From assembly GCA_935421135.1 (NCBI GenBank), contig OW285193.1, positions 4,213,996-4,277,995 of the forward strand: a stretch of 64,000 bases of DNA. Direction: 5' to 3'. Below, piece after piece: positions 45,649-56,843 of the stretch. Numbering within the stretch: position 1 is the first letter of the stretch; every line of letters starts with the position of its first letter. Under the pieces are notes generated by a model. It did no database searches, was not told where the DNA came from, and saw only the letters and a list, made by a program, of their open reading frames with translations. The DNA is from Bugulina stolonifera. Its lineage: Eukaryota; Bryozoa; Gymnolaemata; Cheilostomatida; Bugulidae. The translations under genes were made by a program, and so were the position numbers.

Positions 45649-48600
45649 CTATAAACACATTATCCTATGAAGGAAAGTAGGTGTATCGGTTGTAGTAGGT
45701 GTAGTGGTTGTAGTAGGTGTATCGGTTGTAGTAGGTGTAGTGGTTGTAGTAGGTGTGGCAGTTGTAGTAGGTGTAGTGGTTGTAGTAGGTGTGGCAGTTG
45801 TAGTAGGTGTATCGGTTGTAGTAGGTGTATCGGTTGTAGTAGGTGTATCGGTTGTAGTAGGTGTAGTGGTTGTAGTAGGTGTGGCAGTTGTAGTAGGTGT
45901 AGTGGTTGTAGTAGGTGTGGCAGTTGTAGTAGGTGTATCGGTTGTAGTAGGTGTATCGGTTGTAGTAGGTGTATCGGTTGTAGTAGGTGTATCGGTTGTA
46001 GTAGGTGTGGCAGTTGTAGTAGGTGTATCGGTTGTAGTAGGTGTATCGGTTGTAGTAGGTGTATCGGTTGTAGTAGGTGTATCGGTTGTAGTAGGTGTGG
46101 CAGTTGTAGTAGGTGTATCGGTTGTAGTAGGTGTATCGGTTGTAGTAGGTATATCGGTTGTAGTAGGTGTGGTGGTTGTAGTAGGTGTATCGGTTGTAGT
46201 AGGTGTATCGGTTGTAGTAGGTGTATCGGTTGTAGTAGGTATATCGGTTGTAGTAGGTGTGGCAGTTGTAGTAGGTGTATCGGTTGTAGTAGGTGTATCG
46301 GTTGTAGTAGGTGTATCGGTTGTAGTAGGTGTATCGGTTGTAGTAGGTGTGGCAGTTGTAGTAGGTGTATCGGTTGTAGTAGGTGTATCGGTTGTAGTAG
46401 GTGTATCGGTTGTAGTAGGTGTATCGGTTGTAGTAGGTGTATCGGTTGTAGTAGGTGTATCGGTTGTAGTAGGTGTGGCAGTTGTAGTAGGTGTGGCAGT
46501 TGTAGTAGGTGTATCGGTTGTAGTAGGTGTATCGGTTGTAGTAGGTGTATCGGTTGTAGTAGGTGTGGCAGTTGTAGTAGGTGTGGCAGTTGTAGTAGGT
46601 GTGGCAGTTGTAGTAGGTGTATCGGTTGTAGTAGGTGTATCGGTTGTAGTAGGTGTATCGGTTGTAGTAGGTGTATCGGTTGTAGTAGGTGTGGCAGTTG
46701 TAGTAGGTGTATCGGTTGTAGTAGGTGTATCGGTTGTAGTAGGTGTATCGGTTGTAGTAGGTGTATCGGTTGTAGTAGGTGTGGCAGTTGTAGTAGGTGT
46801 ATCGGTTGTAGTAGGTGTATCGGTTGTAGTAGGTATATCGGTTGTAGTAGGTGTGGTGGTTGTAGTAGGTGTATCGGTTGTAGTAGGTGTATCGGTTGTA
46901 GTAGGTGTATCGGTTGTAGTAGGTATATCGGTTGTAGTAGGTGTATCGGTTGTAGTAGGTGTATCGGTTGTAGTAGGTATATCGGTTGTAGTAGGTGTAT
47001 CGGTTGTAGTAGGTGTATCGGTTGTAGTAGGTGTATCGGTTGTAGTAGGTATATCGGTTGTAGTAGGTGTATCGGTTGTAGTAGGTGTATCGGTTGTAGT
47101 AGGTGTATCGGTTGTAGTAGGTGTATCGGTTGTAGTAGGTGTATCGGTTGTAGTAGGTGTATCGGTTGTAGTAGGTGTGGCAGTTGTAGTAGGTGTGGCA
47201 GTTGTAGTAGGTGTATCGGTTGTAGTAGGTGTGGCAGTTGTAGTAGGTGTGGTGGTTGTAGTAGGTGTGGCAGTTGTAGTAGGTGTGGCAGTTGTAGTAG
47301 GTGTGGCAGTTGTAGTAGGTGTATCGGTTTTAGTAGGTGTATCGGTTGTAGTAGGTGTATCGGTTGTAGTAGGTGTATCGGTTGTAGTAGGTGTATCGGT
47401 TGTAGTAGGTGTATCGGTTGTAGTAGGTGTATCGGTTGTAGTAGGTGTATCGGTTGTAGTAGGTGTATCGGTTGTAGTAGGTGTGGCAGTTGTAGTAGGT
47501 GTGGCAGTTGTAGTAGGTGTATCGGTTGTAGTAGGTGTGGCAGTTGTAGTAGGTGTGGTGGTTGTAGTAGGTGTGGCAGTTGTAGTAGGTGTTGCAGTTG
47601 TAGTAGGTATGACAGTTGTAGTAGGTGTATCGGTTGTAGTAGGTGTATCGGTTGTAGTAGGTGTATCGGTTGTAGTAGGTGTATCGGTTGTAGTAGGTGT
47701 ATCGGTTGTAGTAGGTGTATCGGTTGTAGTAGGTGTATCGGTTGTAGTAGGTGTATCGGTTGTAGTAGGTGTATCGGTTGTAGTAGGTGTATCGGTTGTA
47801 GTAGGTGTGGCAGTTGTAGTAGGTGTATCGGTTGTAGTAGGTGTATCGGTTGTAGTAGGTGTATCGGTTGTAGTAGGTGTATCGGTTGTAGTAGGTGTAT
47901 CGGTTGTAGTAGGTGTGGTGGTTGTAGTAGGTGTATCGGTTGTAGTAGGTGTATCGGTTGTAGTAGGTGTATCGGTTGTAGTAGGTGTATCGGTTGTAGT
48001 AGGTGTATCGGTTGTAGTAGGTGTATCGGTTGTAGTAGGTGTATCGGTTGTAGTAGGTGTGGCAGTTGTAGTAGGTGTGGCAGTTGTAGTAGGTGTATCG
48101 GTTGTAGTAGGTGTGGTGGTTGTAGTAGGTGTATCGGTTGTAGTAGGTGTATCGGTTGTAGTAGGTGTGGCAGTTGTAGTAGGTGTGGTGGTTGTAGTAG
48201 GTGTGGCAGTTGTAGTAGGTGTGGCAGTTGTAGTAGGTGTATCGGTTGTAGTAGGTGTGGCAGTTGTAGTAGGTGTGGCAGTTGTAGTAGGTGTATCGGT
48301 TGTAGTAGGTGTGGCAGTTGTAGTAGGTGTGGTGGTTGTAGTAGGTGTGGCAGTTGTAGTAGGTGTGGCAGTTGTAGTAGGTGTGACAGTTGTAGTAGGT
48401 GTGGCAGTTGTAGTAGGTGTATCGGTTGTAGTAGGTGTGGCAGTTGTAGTAGGTGTGGCAGTTGTAGTAGGTGTATCGGTTGTAGTAGGTGTGGCAGTTG
48501 TAGTAGGTGTGGCAGTTGTAGTAGGTGTATCGGTTGTAGTAGGTGTGGCAGTTGTAGTAGGTGTGGCAGTTGTAGTAGGTGTGGCAGTTGTAGTAGGTGT

Positions 48601-51600
48601 GGCAGTTGTAGTAGGTGTGGCAGTTGTAGTAGGTGTATCGGTTGTAGTAGGTGTGGCAGTTGTAGTAGGTGTGGCAGTTGTAGTAGGTGTGGCAGTTGTA
48701 GTAGGTGTGGCAGTTGTAGTAGGTGTATCGGTTGTAGTAGGTGTGGCAGTTGTAGTAGGTGTGGCAGTTGTAGTAGGTGTATCGGTTGTAGTAGGTGTGG
48801 CAGTTGTAGTAGGTGTGGTGGTTGTAGTAGGTGTGGCAGTTGTAGTAGGTGTGGCAGTTGTAGTAGGTGTATCGGTTGTAGTAGGTGTGGCAGTTGTAGT
48901 AGGTGTGGCAGTTGTAGTAGGTGTGGCAGTTGTAGTAGGTGTGGCAGTTGTAGTAGGTGTATCGGTTGTAGTAGGTGTGGCAGTTGTAGTAGGTGTGGCA
49001 GTTGTAGTAGGTGTATCGGTTGTAGTAGGTGTGGCAGTTGTAGTAGGTGTGGTGGTTGTAGTAGGTGTGGCAGTTGTAGTAGGTGTGGCAGTTGTAGTAG
49101 GTGTATCGGTTGTAGTAGGTGTGGCAGTTGTAGTAGGTGTGGCAGTTGTAGTAGGTGTATCGGTTGTAGTAGGTGTGGCAGTTGTAGTAGGTGTGGCAGT
49201 TGTAGTAGGTGTATCGGTTGTAGTAGGTGTGGCAGTTGTAGTAGGTGTGGCAGTTGTAGTAGGTGTATCGGTTGTAGTAGGTGTGGCAGTTGTAGTAGGT
49301 GTGGTGGTTGTAGTAGGTGTGGCAGTTGTAGTAGGTAAGGCAGTTGTAGTAGGTGTATCGGTTGTAGTAGGTGTGGCAGTTGTAGTAGGTGTGGCGGTTG
49401 TAGTAGGTGTGGCAGTTGTAGTAGGTGTGGCAGTTGTAGTAGGTGTGGCAGTTGTAGTAGGTGTGGCAGTTGTAGTAGGTGTTGCAGTTGTAGTAGGTAT
49501 GACAGTTGTAGTAGGTGTATCGGTTGTAGTAGGTGTATCGGTTGTAGTAGGTGTATCGGTTGTAGTAGGTGTATCGGTTGTAGTAGGTGTATCGGTCGTA
49601 GTAGGTGTATCGGTTGTAGTAGGTGTATCGGTTGTAGTAGGTGTATCGGTTGTAGTAGGTGTATCGGTTGTAGTAGGTGTATCGGTTGTAGTAGGTGTGG
49701 CAGTTGTAGTAGGTGTATCGGTTGTAGTAGGTGTATCGGTTGTAGTAGGTGTATCGGTTGTAGTAGGTGTATCGGTTGTAGTAGGTGTATCGGTTGTAGT
49801 AGGTGTGGTGGTTGTAGTAGGTGTATCGGTTGTAGTAGGTGTATCGGTTGTAGTAGGTGTATCGGTTGTAGTAGGTGTATCGGTTGTAGTAGGTGTATCG
49901 GTTGTAGTAGGTGTATCGGTTGTAGTAGGTGTATCGGTTGTAGTAGGTGTGGCAGTTGTAGTAGGTGTGGCAGTTGTAGTAGGTGTATCGGTTGTAGTAG
50001 GTGTGGTGGTTGTAGTAGGTGTATCGGTTGTAGTAGGTGTATCGGTTGTAGTAGGTGTGGCAGTTGTAGTAGGTGTGGTGGTTGTAGTAGGTGTGGCAGT
50101 TGTAGTAGGTGTGGCAGTTGTAGTAGGTGTATCGGTTGTAGTAGGTGTATCGGTTGTAGTAGGTGTGGCAGTTGTAGTAGGTGTATCGGTTGTAGTAGGT
50201 GTATCGGTTGTAGTAGGTGTATCGGTTGTAGTAGGTGTATCGGTTGTAGTAGGTGTGGCAGTTGTAGTAGGTGTGGCAGTTGTAGTAGGTGTGGCAGTTG
50301 TAGTAGGTGTATCGGTTGTAGTAGGTGTGGCAGTTGTAGTAGGTGTGGCAGTTGTAGTAGGTGTATCGGTTGTAGTAGGTGTGGCAGTTGTAGTAGGTGT
50401 GGCAGTTGTAGTAGGTGTGGCAGTTGTAGTAGGTGTGGCAGTTGTAGTAGGTGTATCGGTTGTAGTAGGTGTGGCAGTTGTAGTAGGTGTGGCAGTTGTA
50501 GTAGGTGTATCGGTTGTAGTAGGTGTGGCAGTTGTAGTAGGTGTGGTGGTTGTAGTAGGTGTGGCAGTTGTAGTAGGTGTGGCAGTTGTAGTAGGTGTAT
50601 CGGTTGTAGTAGGTGTGGCAGTTGTAGTAGGTGTGGCAGTTGTAGTAGGTGTGGCAGTTGTAGTAGGTGTGGCAGTTGTAGTAGGTGTATCGGTTGTAGT
50701 AGGTGTGGCAGTTGTAGTAGGTGTGGCAGTTGTAGTAGGTGTATCGGTTGTAGTAGGTGTGGCAGTTGTAGTAGGTGTGGTGGTTGTAGTAGGTGTGGCA
50801 GTTGTAGTAGGTGTGGCAGTTGTAGTAGGTGTATCGGTTGTAGTAGGTGTGGCAGTTGTAGTAGGTGTGGCAGTTGTAGTAGGTGTATCGGTTGTAGTAG
50901 GTGTGGCAGTTGTAGTAGGTGTGGCAGTTGTAGTAGGTGTATCGGTTGTAGTAGGTGTGGCAGTTGTAGTAGGTGTGGCAGTTGTAGTAGGTGTATCGGT
51001 TGTAGTAGGTGTGGCAGTTGTAGTAGGTGTGGTGGTTGTAGTAGGTGTGGCAGTTGTAGTAGGTGTGGCAGTTGTAGTAGGTGTATCGGTTGTAGTAGGT
51101 GTGGCAGTTGTAGTAGGTGTGGCGGTTGTAGTAGGTGTGGCAGTTGTAGTAGGTGTGGCAGTTGTAGTAGGTGTATCGGTTGTAGTAGGTGTGGCAGTTG
51201 TAGTAGGTGTGGCGGTTGTAGTAGGTGTGGCAGTTGTAGTAGGTGTGGCAGTTGTAGTAGGTGTGGCAGTTGTAGTAGGTGTGGCAGTTGTAGTAGGTAT
51301 ATCGGTTGTAGTAGGTGTGGCAGTTGTAGTAGGTGTGGCAGTTGTAGTAGGTGTGGCAGTTGTAGTAGGTGTGGCAGTTGTAGTAGGTGTATCGGTTGTA
51401 GTAGGTGTGGCAGTTGTAGTAGGTGTGGCAGTTGTAGTAGGTGTATCGGTTGTAGTAGGTGTGGCAGTTGTAGTAGGTGTGGCAGTTGTAGTAGGTGTAT
51501 CGGTTGTAGTAGGTGTGGCAGTTGTAGTAGGTGTGGTGGTTGTAGTAGGTGTGGCAGTTGTAGTAGGTGTGGCAGTTGTAGTAGGTGTATCGGTTGTAGT

Positions 51601-54600
51601 AGGTGTGGTGGTTGTAGTAGGTGTATCGGTTGTAGTAGGTGTATCGGTTGTAGTAGGTGTGGCAGTTGTAGTAGGTGTGGTGGTTGTAGTAGGTGTGGCA
51701 GTTGTAGTAGGTGTGGCAGTTGTAGTAGGTGTATCGGTTGTAGTAGGTGTGGCAGTTGTAGTAGGTGTGGCAGTTGTAGTAGGTGTATCGGTTGTAGTAG
51801 GTGTGGCAGTTGTAGTAGGTGTGGTGGTTGTAGTAGGTGTGGCAGTTGTAGTAGGTGTGGCAGTTGTAGTAGGTGTGACAGTTGTAGTAGGTGTGGCAGT
51901 TGTAGTAGGTGTATCGGTTGTAGTAGGTGTGGCAGTTGTAGTAGGTGTGGCAGTTGTAGTAGGTGTATCGGTTGTAGTAGGTTTGGCAGTTGTAGTAGGT
52001 GTGGCAGTTGTAGTAGGTGTATCGGTTGTAGTAGGTGTGGCAGTTGTAGTAGGTGTGGCAGTTGTAGTAGGTGTGGCAGTTGTAGTAGGTGTGACAGTTG
52101 TAGTAGGTGTGGCAGTTGTAGTAGGTGTATCGGTTGTAGTAGGTGTGGCAGTTGTAGTAGGTGTGGCAGTTGTAGTAGGTGTGGCAGTTGTAGTAGGTGT
52201 GGCAGTTGTAGTAGGTGTATCGGTTGTAGTAGGTGTGGCAGTTGTAGTAGGTGTGGCAGTTGTAGTAGGTGTATCGGTTGTAGTAGGTGTGGCAGTTGTA
52301 GTAGGTGTGGTGGTTGTAGTAGGTGTGGCAGTTGTAGTAGGTGTGGCAGTTGTAGTAGGTGTATCGGTTGTAGTAGGTGTGGCAGTTGTAGTAGGTGTGG
52401 CAGTTGTAGTAGGTGTGGCAGTTGTAGTAGGTGTATCGGTTGTAGTAGGTGTGGCAGTTGTAGTAGGTGTGGCAGTTGTAGTAGGTGTATCGGTTGTAGT
52501 AGGTGTGGCAGTTGTAGTAGGTGTGGTGGTTGTAGTAGGTGTGGCAGTTGTAGTAGGTGTGGCAGTTGTAGTAGGTGTATCGGTTGTAGTAGGTGTGGCA
52601 GTTGTAGTAGGTGTGGCAGTTGTAGTAGGTGTATCGGTTGTAGTAGGTGTGGCAGTTGTAGTAGGTGTGGCAGTTGTAGTAGGTGTATCGGTTGTAGTAG
52701 GTGTGGCAGTTGTAGTAGGTGTGGCAGTTGTAGTAGGTGTATCGGTTGTAGTAGGTGTGGCAGTTGTAGTAGGTGTGGTGGTTGTAGTAGGTGTGGCAGT
52801 TGTAGTAGGTGTGGCAGTTGTAGTAGGTGTATCGGTTGTAGTAGGTGTGGCAGTTGTAGTAGGTGTGGTGGTTGTAGTAGGTGTGGCAGTTGTAGTAGGT
52901 GTGGCAGTTGTAGTAGGTGTGGCAGTTGTAGTAGGTGTGGCAGTTGTAGTAGGTATATCGGTTGTAGTAGGTGTGGCAGTTGTAGTAGGTGTGGCAGTTG
53001 TAGTAGGTGTGGCAGTTGTAGTAGGTGTATCGGTTGTAGTAGGTGTGGCAGTTGTAGTAGGTGTGGCAGTTGTAGTAGGTGTATCGGTTGTAGTAGGTGT
53101 GGCAGTTGTAGTAGGTGTGGCAGTTGTAGTAGGTGTATCGGTTGTAGTAGGTGTGGCAGTTGTAGTAGGTGTGGTGGTTGTAGTAGGTGTGGCAGTTGTA
53201 GTAGGTGTGGCAGTTGTAGTAGGTGTATCGGTTGTAGTAGGTGTGGCAGTTGTAGTAGGTGTGGTGGTTGTAGTAGGTGTGGCAGTTGTAGTAGGTGTGG
53301 CAGTTGTAGTAGGTGTGGCAGTTGTAGTAGGTGTGGCAGTTGTAGTAGGTATATCGGTTGTAGTAGGTGTGGCAGTTGTAGTAGGTATATCGGTTGTAGT
53401 AGGTGTGGCAGTTGTAGTAGGTGTGGCAGTTGTAGTAGGTGTGGCGGTTGTAGTAGGTGTGGCAGTTGTAGTAGGTGTGGCAGTTGTAGTAGGTGTGGCA
53501 GTTGTAGTAGGTGTATCGGTTGTAGTAGGTGTGGCAGTTGTAGTAGGTGTGGTGGTTGTAGTAGGTGTGGCAGTTGTAGTAGGTGTGACAGTTGTATTAG
53601 GTGTGGCAGTTGTAGTAGGTGTATCGGTTGTAGTAGGTGTGGCAGTTGTAGTAGGTGTGGCAGTTGTAGTAGGTGTATCGGTTGTAGTAGGTGTGGCAGT
53701 TGTAGTAGGTGTGGCAGTTGTAGTAGGTGTGGCAGTTGTAGTAGGTGTGACAGTTGTATTAGGTGTGGCAGTTGTAGTAGGTGTATCGGTTGTAGTAGGT
53801 GTGGCAGTTGTAGTAGGTGTGGCAGTTGTAGTAGGTGTATCGGTTGTAGTAGGTGTGGCAGTTGTAGTAGGTGTGGCAGTTGTAGTAGGTGAGGCAGTTG
53901 TAGTAGGTGTATCAGTTGTAGTAGGTGTATCGGTTGTAGTAGGTGTGGCAGTTGTAGTAGGTGTGGTGGTTGTAGTAGGTGTGGCAGTTGTAGTAGGTGT
54001 GGCAGTTGTAGTAGGTGTGGCAGTTGTAGTAGGTGTGGCAGTTGTAGTAGGTGTGGTGGTTGTAGTAGGTGTGGCAGTTGTAGTAGGTGTGGCAGTTGTA
54101 GTAGGTGTGGCAGTTGTAGTAGGTGTATCGGTTGTAGTAGGTGTGGCAGTTGTAGTAGGTGTGGCAGTTGTAGTAGGTGTATCGGTTGTAGTAGGTGTGG
54201 CAGTTGTAGTAGGTGTGGCAGTTGTAGTAGGTGTATCGGTTGTAGTAGGTGTGGCAGTTGTAGTAGGTGTGGTGGTTGTAGTAGGTGTGGCAGTTGTAGT
54301 AGGTGTGGCAGTTGTAGTAGGTGTATCGGTTGTAGTAGGTGTGGCAGTTGTAGTAGGTGTGGCAGTTGTAGTAGGTGTGGCAGTTGTAGTAGGTGTGGCA
54401 GTTGTAGTAGGTGTATCAGTTGTAGTAGGTGTGGTGGTTGTAGTAGGTGTGGCAGTTGTAGTAGGTGTGGCAGTTGTAGTAGGTGTGGCAGTTGTAGTAG
54501 GTGTGGCAGTTGTAGTAGGTGTGGCAGTTGTAGTAGGTGTGACAGTTGTATTAGGTGTGGCAGTTGTAGTAGGTGTATCGGTTGTAGTAGGTGTGGCAGT

Positions 54601-55810
54601 TGTAGTAGGTGTGGCAGTTGTAGTAGGTGTGGTGGTTGTAGTAGGTGTGGCAGTTGTAGTAGGTGTGGCAGTTGTAGTAGGTGTGGCAGTTGTAGTAGGT
54701 GTATCGGTTGTAGTAGGTGTGGCAGTTGTAGTAGGTGTGGCAGTTGTAGTAGGTGTATCGGTTGTAGTAGGTGTGGCAGTTGCAGTAGGTGTGGCAGTTG
54801 TAGTAGGTGTATCGGTTGTAGTAGGTGTGGCAGTTGTAGTAGGTGTGGTGGTTGTAGTAGGTGTGGCAGTTGTAGTAGGTGTGGCAGTTGTAGTAGGTGT
54901 ATCGGTTGTAGTAGGTGTGGCAGTTGTAGTAGGTGTGGCAGTTGTAGTAGGTGTGGCAGTTGTAGTAGGTGTGGCAGTTGTAGTAGGTGTATCAGTTGTA
55001 GTAGGTGTGGTGGTTGTAGTAGGTGTGGCAGTTGTAGTAGGTGTGGCAGTTGTAGTAGGTGTGGTGGTTGTAGTAGGTGTGGCAGTTGTAGTAGGTGTGG
55101 CAGTTGTAGTAGGTGTGACAGTTGTATTAGGTGTGGCAGTTGTAGTAGGTGTATCGGTTGTAGTAGGTGTGGCAGTTGTAGTAGGTGTGGTGGTTGTAGT
55201 AGGTGTGGCAGTTGTAGTAGGTGTGGCAGTTGTAGTAGGTGTATCGGTTGTAGTAGGTGTGGCAGTTGTAGTAGGTATATCGGTTGTAGTAGGTGTGGCA
55301 GTTGTAGTAGGTGTGGCAGTTGTAGTAGGTGTGGCAGTTGTAGTAGGTGTGGTGGTTGTAGTAGGTGTGGCAGTTGTAGTAGGTGTGGCAGTTGTAGTAG
55401 GTGTGGCAGTTGTAGTAGGTGTGGCAGTTGTAGTAGGTGTATCGGTTGTAGTAGGTGTGGCAGTTGTAGTAGGTGTGGCAGTTGTAGTAGGTGTATCGGT
55501 TGTAGTAGGTGTGGCAGTTGTAGTAGGTGTGGCAGTTGTAGTAGGTGTGGCAGTTGTAGTAGGTGTGACAGTTGTAGTAGGTGTGGCAGTTGTAGTAGGT
55601 GTATCGGTTGTAGTAGGTGTGGCAGTTGTAGTAGGTGTATCGGTTGTAGTAGGTGTATCGGTTGTAGTAGGTGTGGCAGTTGTAGTAGGTGTGGCAGTTG
55701 TTGTTAATTTTATCTTTCGGCACTCAATGTGACTTTGTGAAACTTGAAATACACTATCTTATCAATTTTGAGTCGTCTAAAATCAAGAAATCTCAAACAA
55801 AACTTCACCT
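45649..55810 (-). pseudogene. D8C-family derivative with a hyper-expanded Thr/Pro linker and no D8C domain
   Basis: Minus strand, 5' to 3'. About 55810-55703 is a decayed copy of the pre-linker segment of D8C gene B: LKIDKIVYFKFHK, a 1-nt deletion, then [12 protein letters not shown] [15 protein letters not shown], compared with LKIDKLVYFKMHKDLIECRK in gene B. The Thr/Pro hexapeptides follow in the same frame as ECRKIKL. This frame is stop-free from 55758 to 45652 (3,369 codons), then reads TFLHRIMCL and stops at 45649-45651. No signal peptide, no ATG before the repeats and no D8C cysteines were found. With the frameshift and the missing ends it is most likely a pseudogene. A spliced mucin-like gene using an unseen 5' exon cannot be excluded. 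Confidence 0.7.
45677..55700. repeat. Giant 18-bp minisatellite, array 2 (about 557 units)
   Basis: Same unit as array 1. The first 5.5 kb follow the order of array 1, with the marker units at 47609 and 49499. The right 4.5 kb is different: richer in the GCA (Ala) type and carrying private variants (GTATTAGG, ATCAGTT, GGTTTGGC, GTGAGGC). No net frameshift: the minus Thr/Pro frame is open throughout. The right end runs into a remnant of D8C-gene coding sequence. Confidence 0.97.
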
Positions 55811-56750
55811 AATTTATGCCGAAATGAACTATCAGTAATACTGCAACTGTTGCTAATTCGTTTGTGTAATGTGTTTACCTAATCAGGGCCAGCGCAGTAG
55901 CGAGTCCACCTTCATCTTCATATAGTGGTTTCTGACTGGCCAATTGTCATGCACTGTTGAGCGAACCAAAGATCTGAACCCTAGCATCCCTTGATTGCAA
56001 TGTACCTTCAGGTATTCGCCCAACGAAATTTGTTTGTCAAACACGATTCATTTCGTTGAGTATTTTGTCCAAATTTTGTGGTTATATGACTGCAGGCATA
56101 AGTAGAGATGATGCCAAGGCTCAGGTTGTTTCTGTGTTGGTAGACAACCTGCCTACTCATTGTTTGGAGAGCATGGAGGAAATGGCTTAAACTTCATGGA
56201 GTCCATAATATGTTGTATTGAGTTGTATTTTCTTGTTCTTTAGCAGATGATAGAGAGAGCACAACTTCATAGATGACAAGTTGACAGTACTGACACTACA
56301 GTCATATAGGCTACTGTACATGTAGAATGGATGTGTTACTCTGATATATCTACTTCCTGCTATATCATAACATGAGGTAAGTATAATAAAGTAATACAAG
56401 TAGTATGTAGTAGTTGTAGTATAGAGTTAAATCACTCATTCCAGTCTGTCAGTACTGAACACAACAATTAGTTTGATATGGAGGTGGGAAGTATATCAAG
56501 TGTTATCAGTGCTTTTTTGTAAGTTCAGTTGAGGGGGCTCCCTGCATACATGTATTTCAGGTTCCCTCCCTACTCTCACCTTCACACAAGCTACATAGCA
56601 CTCCTACTGATTTCGCTTGACATTATTATAGAACTCATGGTCAAATGTTTTGTGGAATATATAGCAAGGTGGCCGTAATATGAGGGATGCTTTGTGCACA
56701 GTTGCCTCAGAGCATATCTACTGCTCCCTGGCAAAGCTTCCTTTTATAAG
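55811..56750. other. Spacer, possible stray exons only
   Basis: A plus-strand frame after an AG at about 56096 reads ISRDDAKAQVVSVLVDNLPT, then HCLESMEEMA-stop. A minus frame near 55895-55930 reads YEDEGGLATALALIR before a GTAAAC donor. Neither could be joined to other exons. Confidence 0.25.
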
Positions 56751-56843
56751 GTTGCTGAGCTGGTGCAGCGGTAGTAGGGCCCGCTCACTGTGCTAGGCGA
56801 TTAGATGTCGTAGAGGTCCCGGGTTCAAACCCGGTGAGGAACT
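56751..56843 (+). mobile_element. tRNA-like sequence (SINE head or tRNA pseudogene)
   Basis: A box-like GCTGGTGCAGCGGTAGTAGG and a perfect B box-like GGTTCAAACCC inside CCGGG/CCCGG arms. The T loop is one nucleotide short and the acceptor pairing GTTGCTG/GAGGAAC is imperfect, so a functional tRNA is unlikely. Confidence 0.5.

Larger units (their letters stand above)
42436..51165. repeat. 12,782-bp tandem duplication, unit B (colinear part)
   Basis: Near-identical to 29654-38383. The one difference noticed in the unique part is G at 30732 versus A at 43514. Past about 51165 the array continues but the unit order no longer matches unit A. Confidence 0.93.

Noticed and set aside
32895..55700. 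CRISPR array
   Set aside because: Units are contiguous without spacers and the context is animal nuclear DNA.
41511..55723. Minus-strand frames rich in Leu/Pro/His/Gln or Asn/Cys/His/Tyr
   Set aside because: These are the other two minus frames of the same 18-mer, not in phase with ECRKIKL. They are shadows.
32885..55732. Plus-strand giant open frames of Val/Gly repeats and Cys/Ser/Arg repeats (up to 3,342 codons) that could look like giant secreted or metallothionein-like proteins
   Set aside because: They are readings of the 18-bp minisatellite on the wrong strand. The first residue of the longest is a GTG codon inside the repeat, and the D8C-related remnant lies on the minus strand in the Thr/Pro frame.
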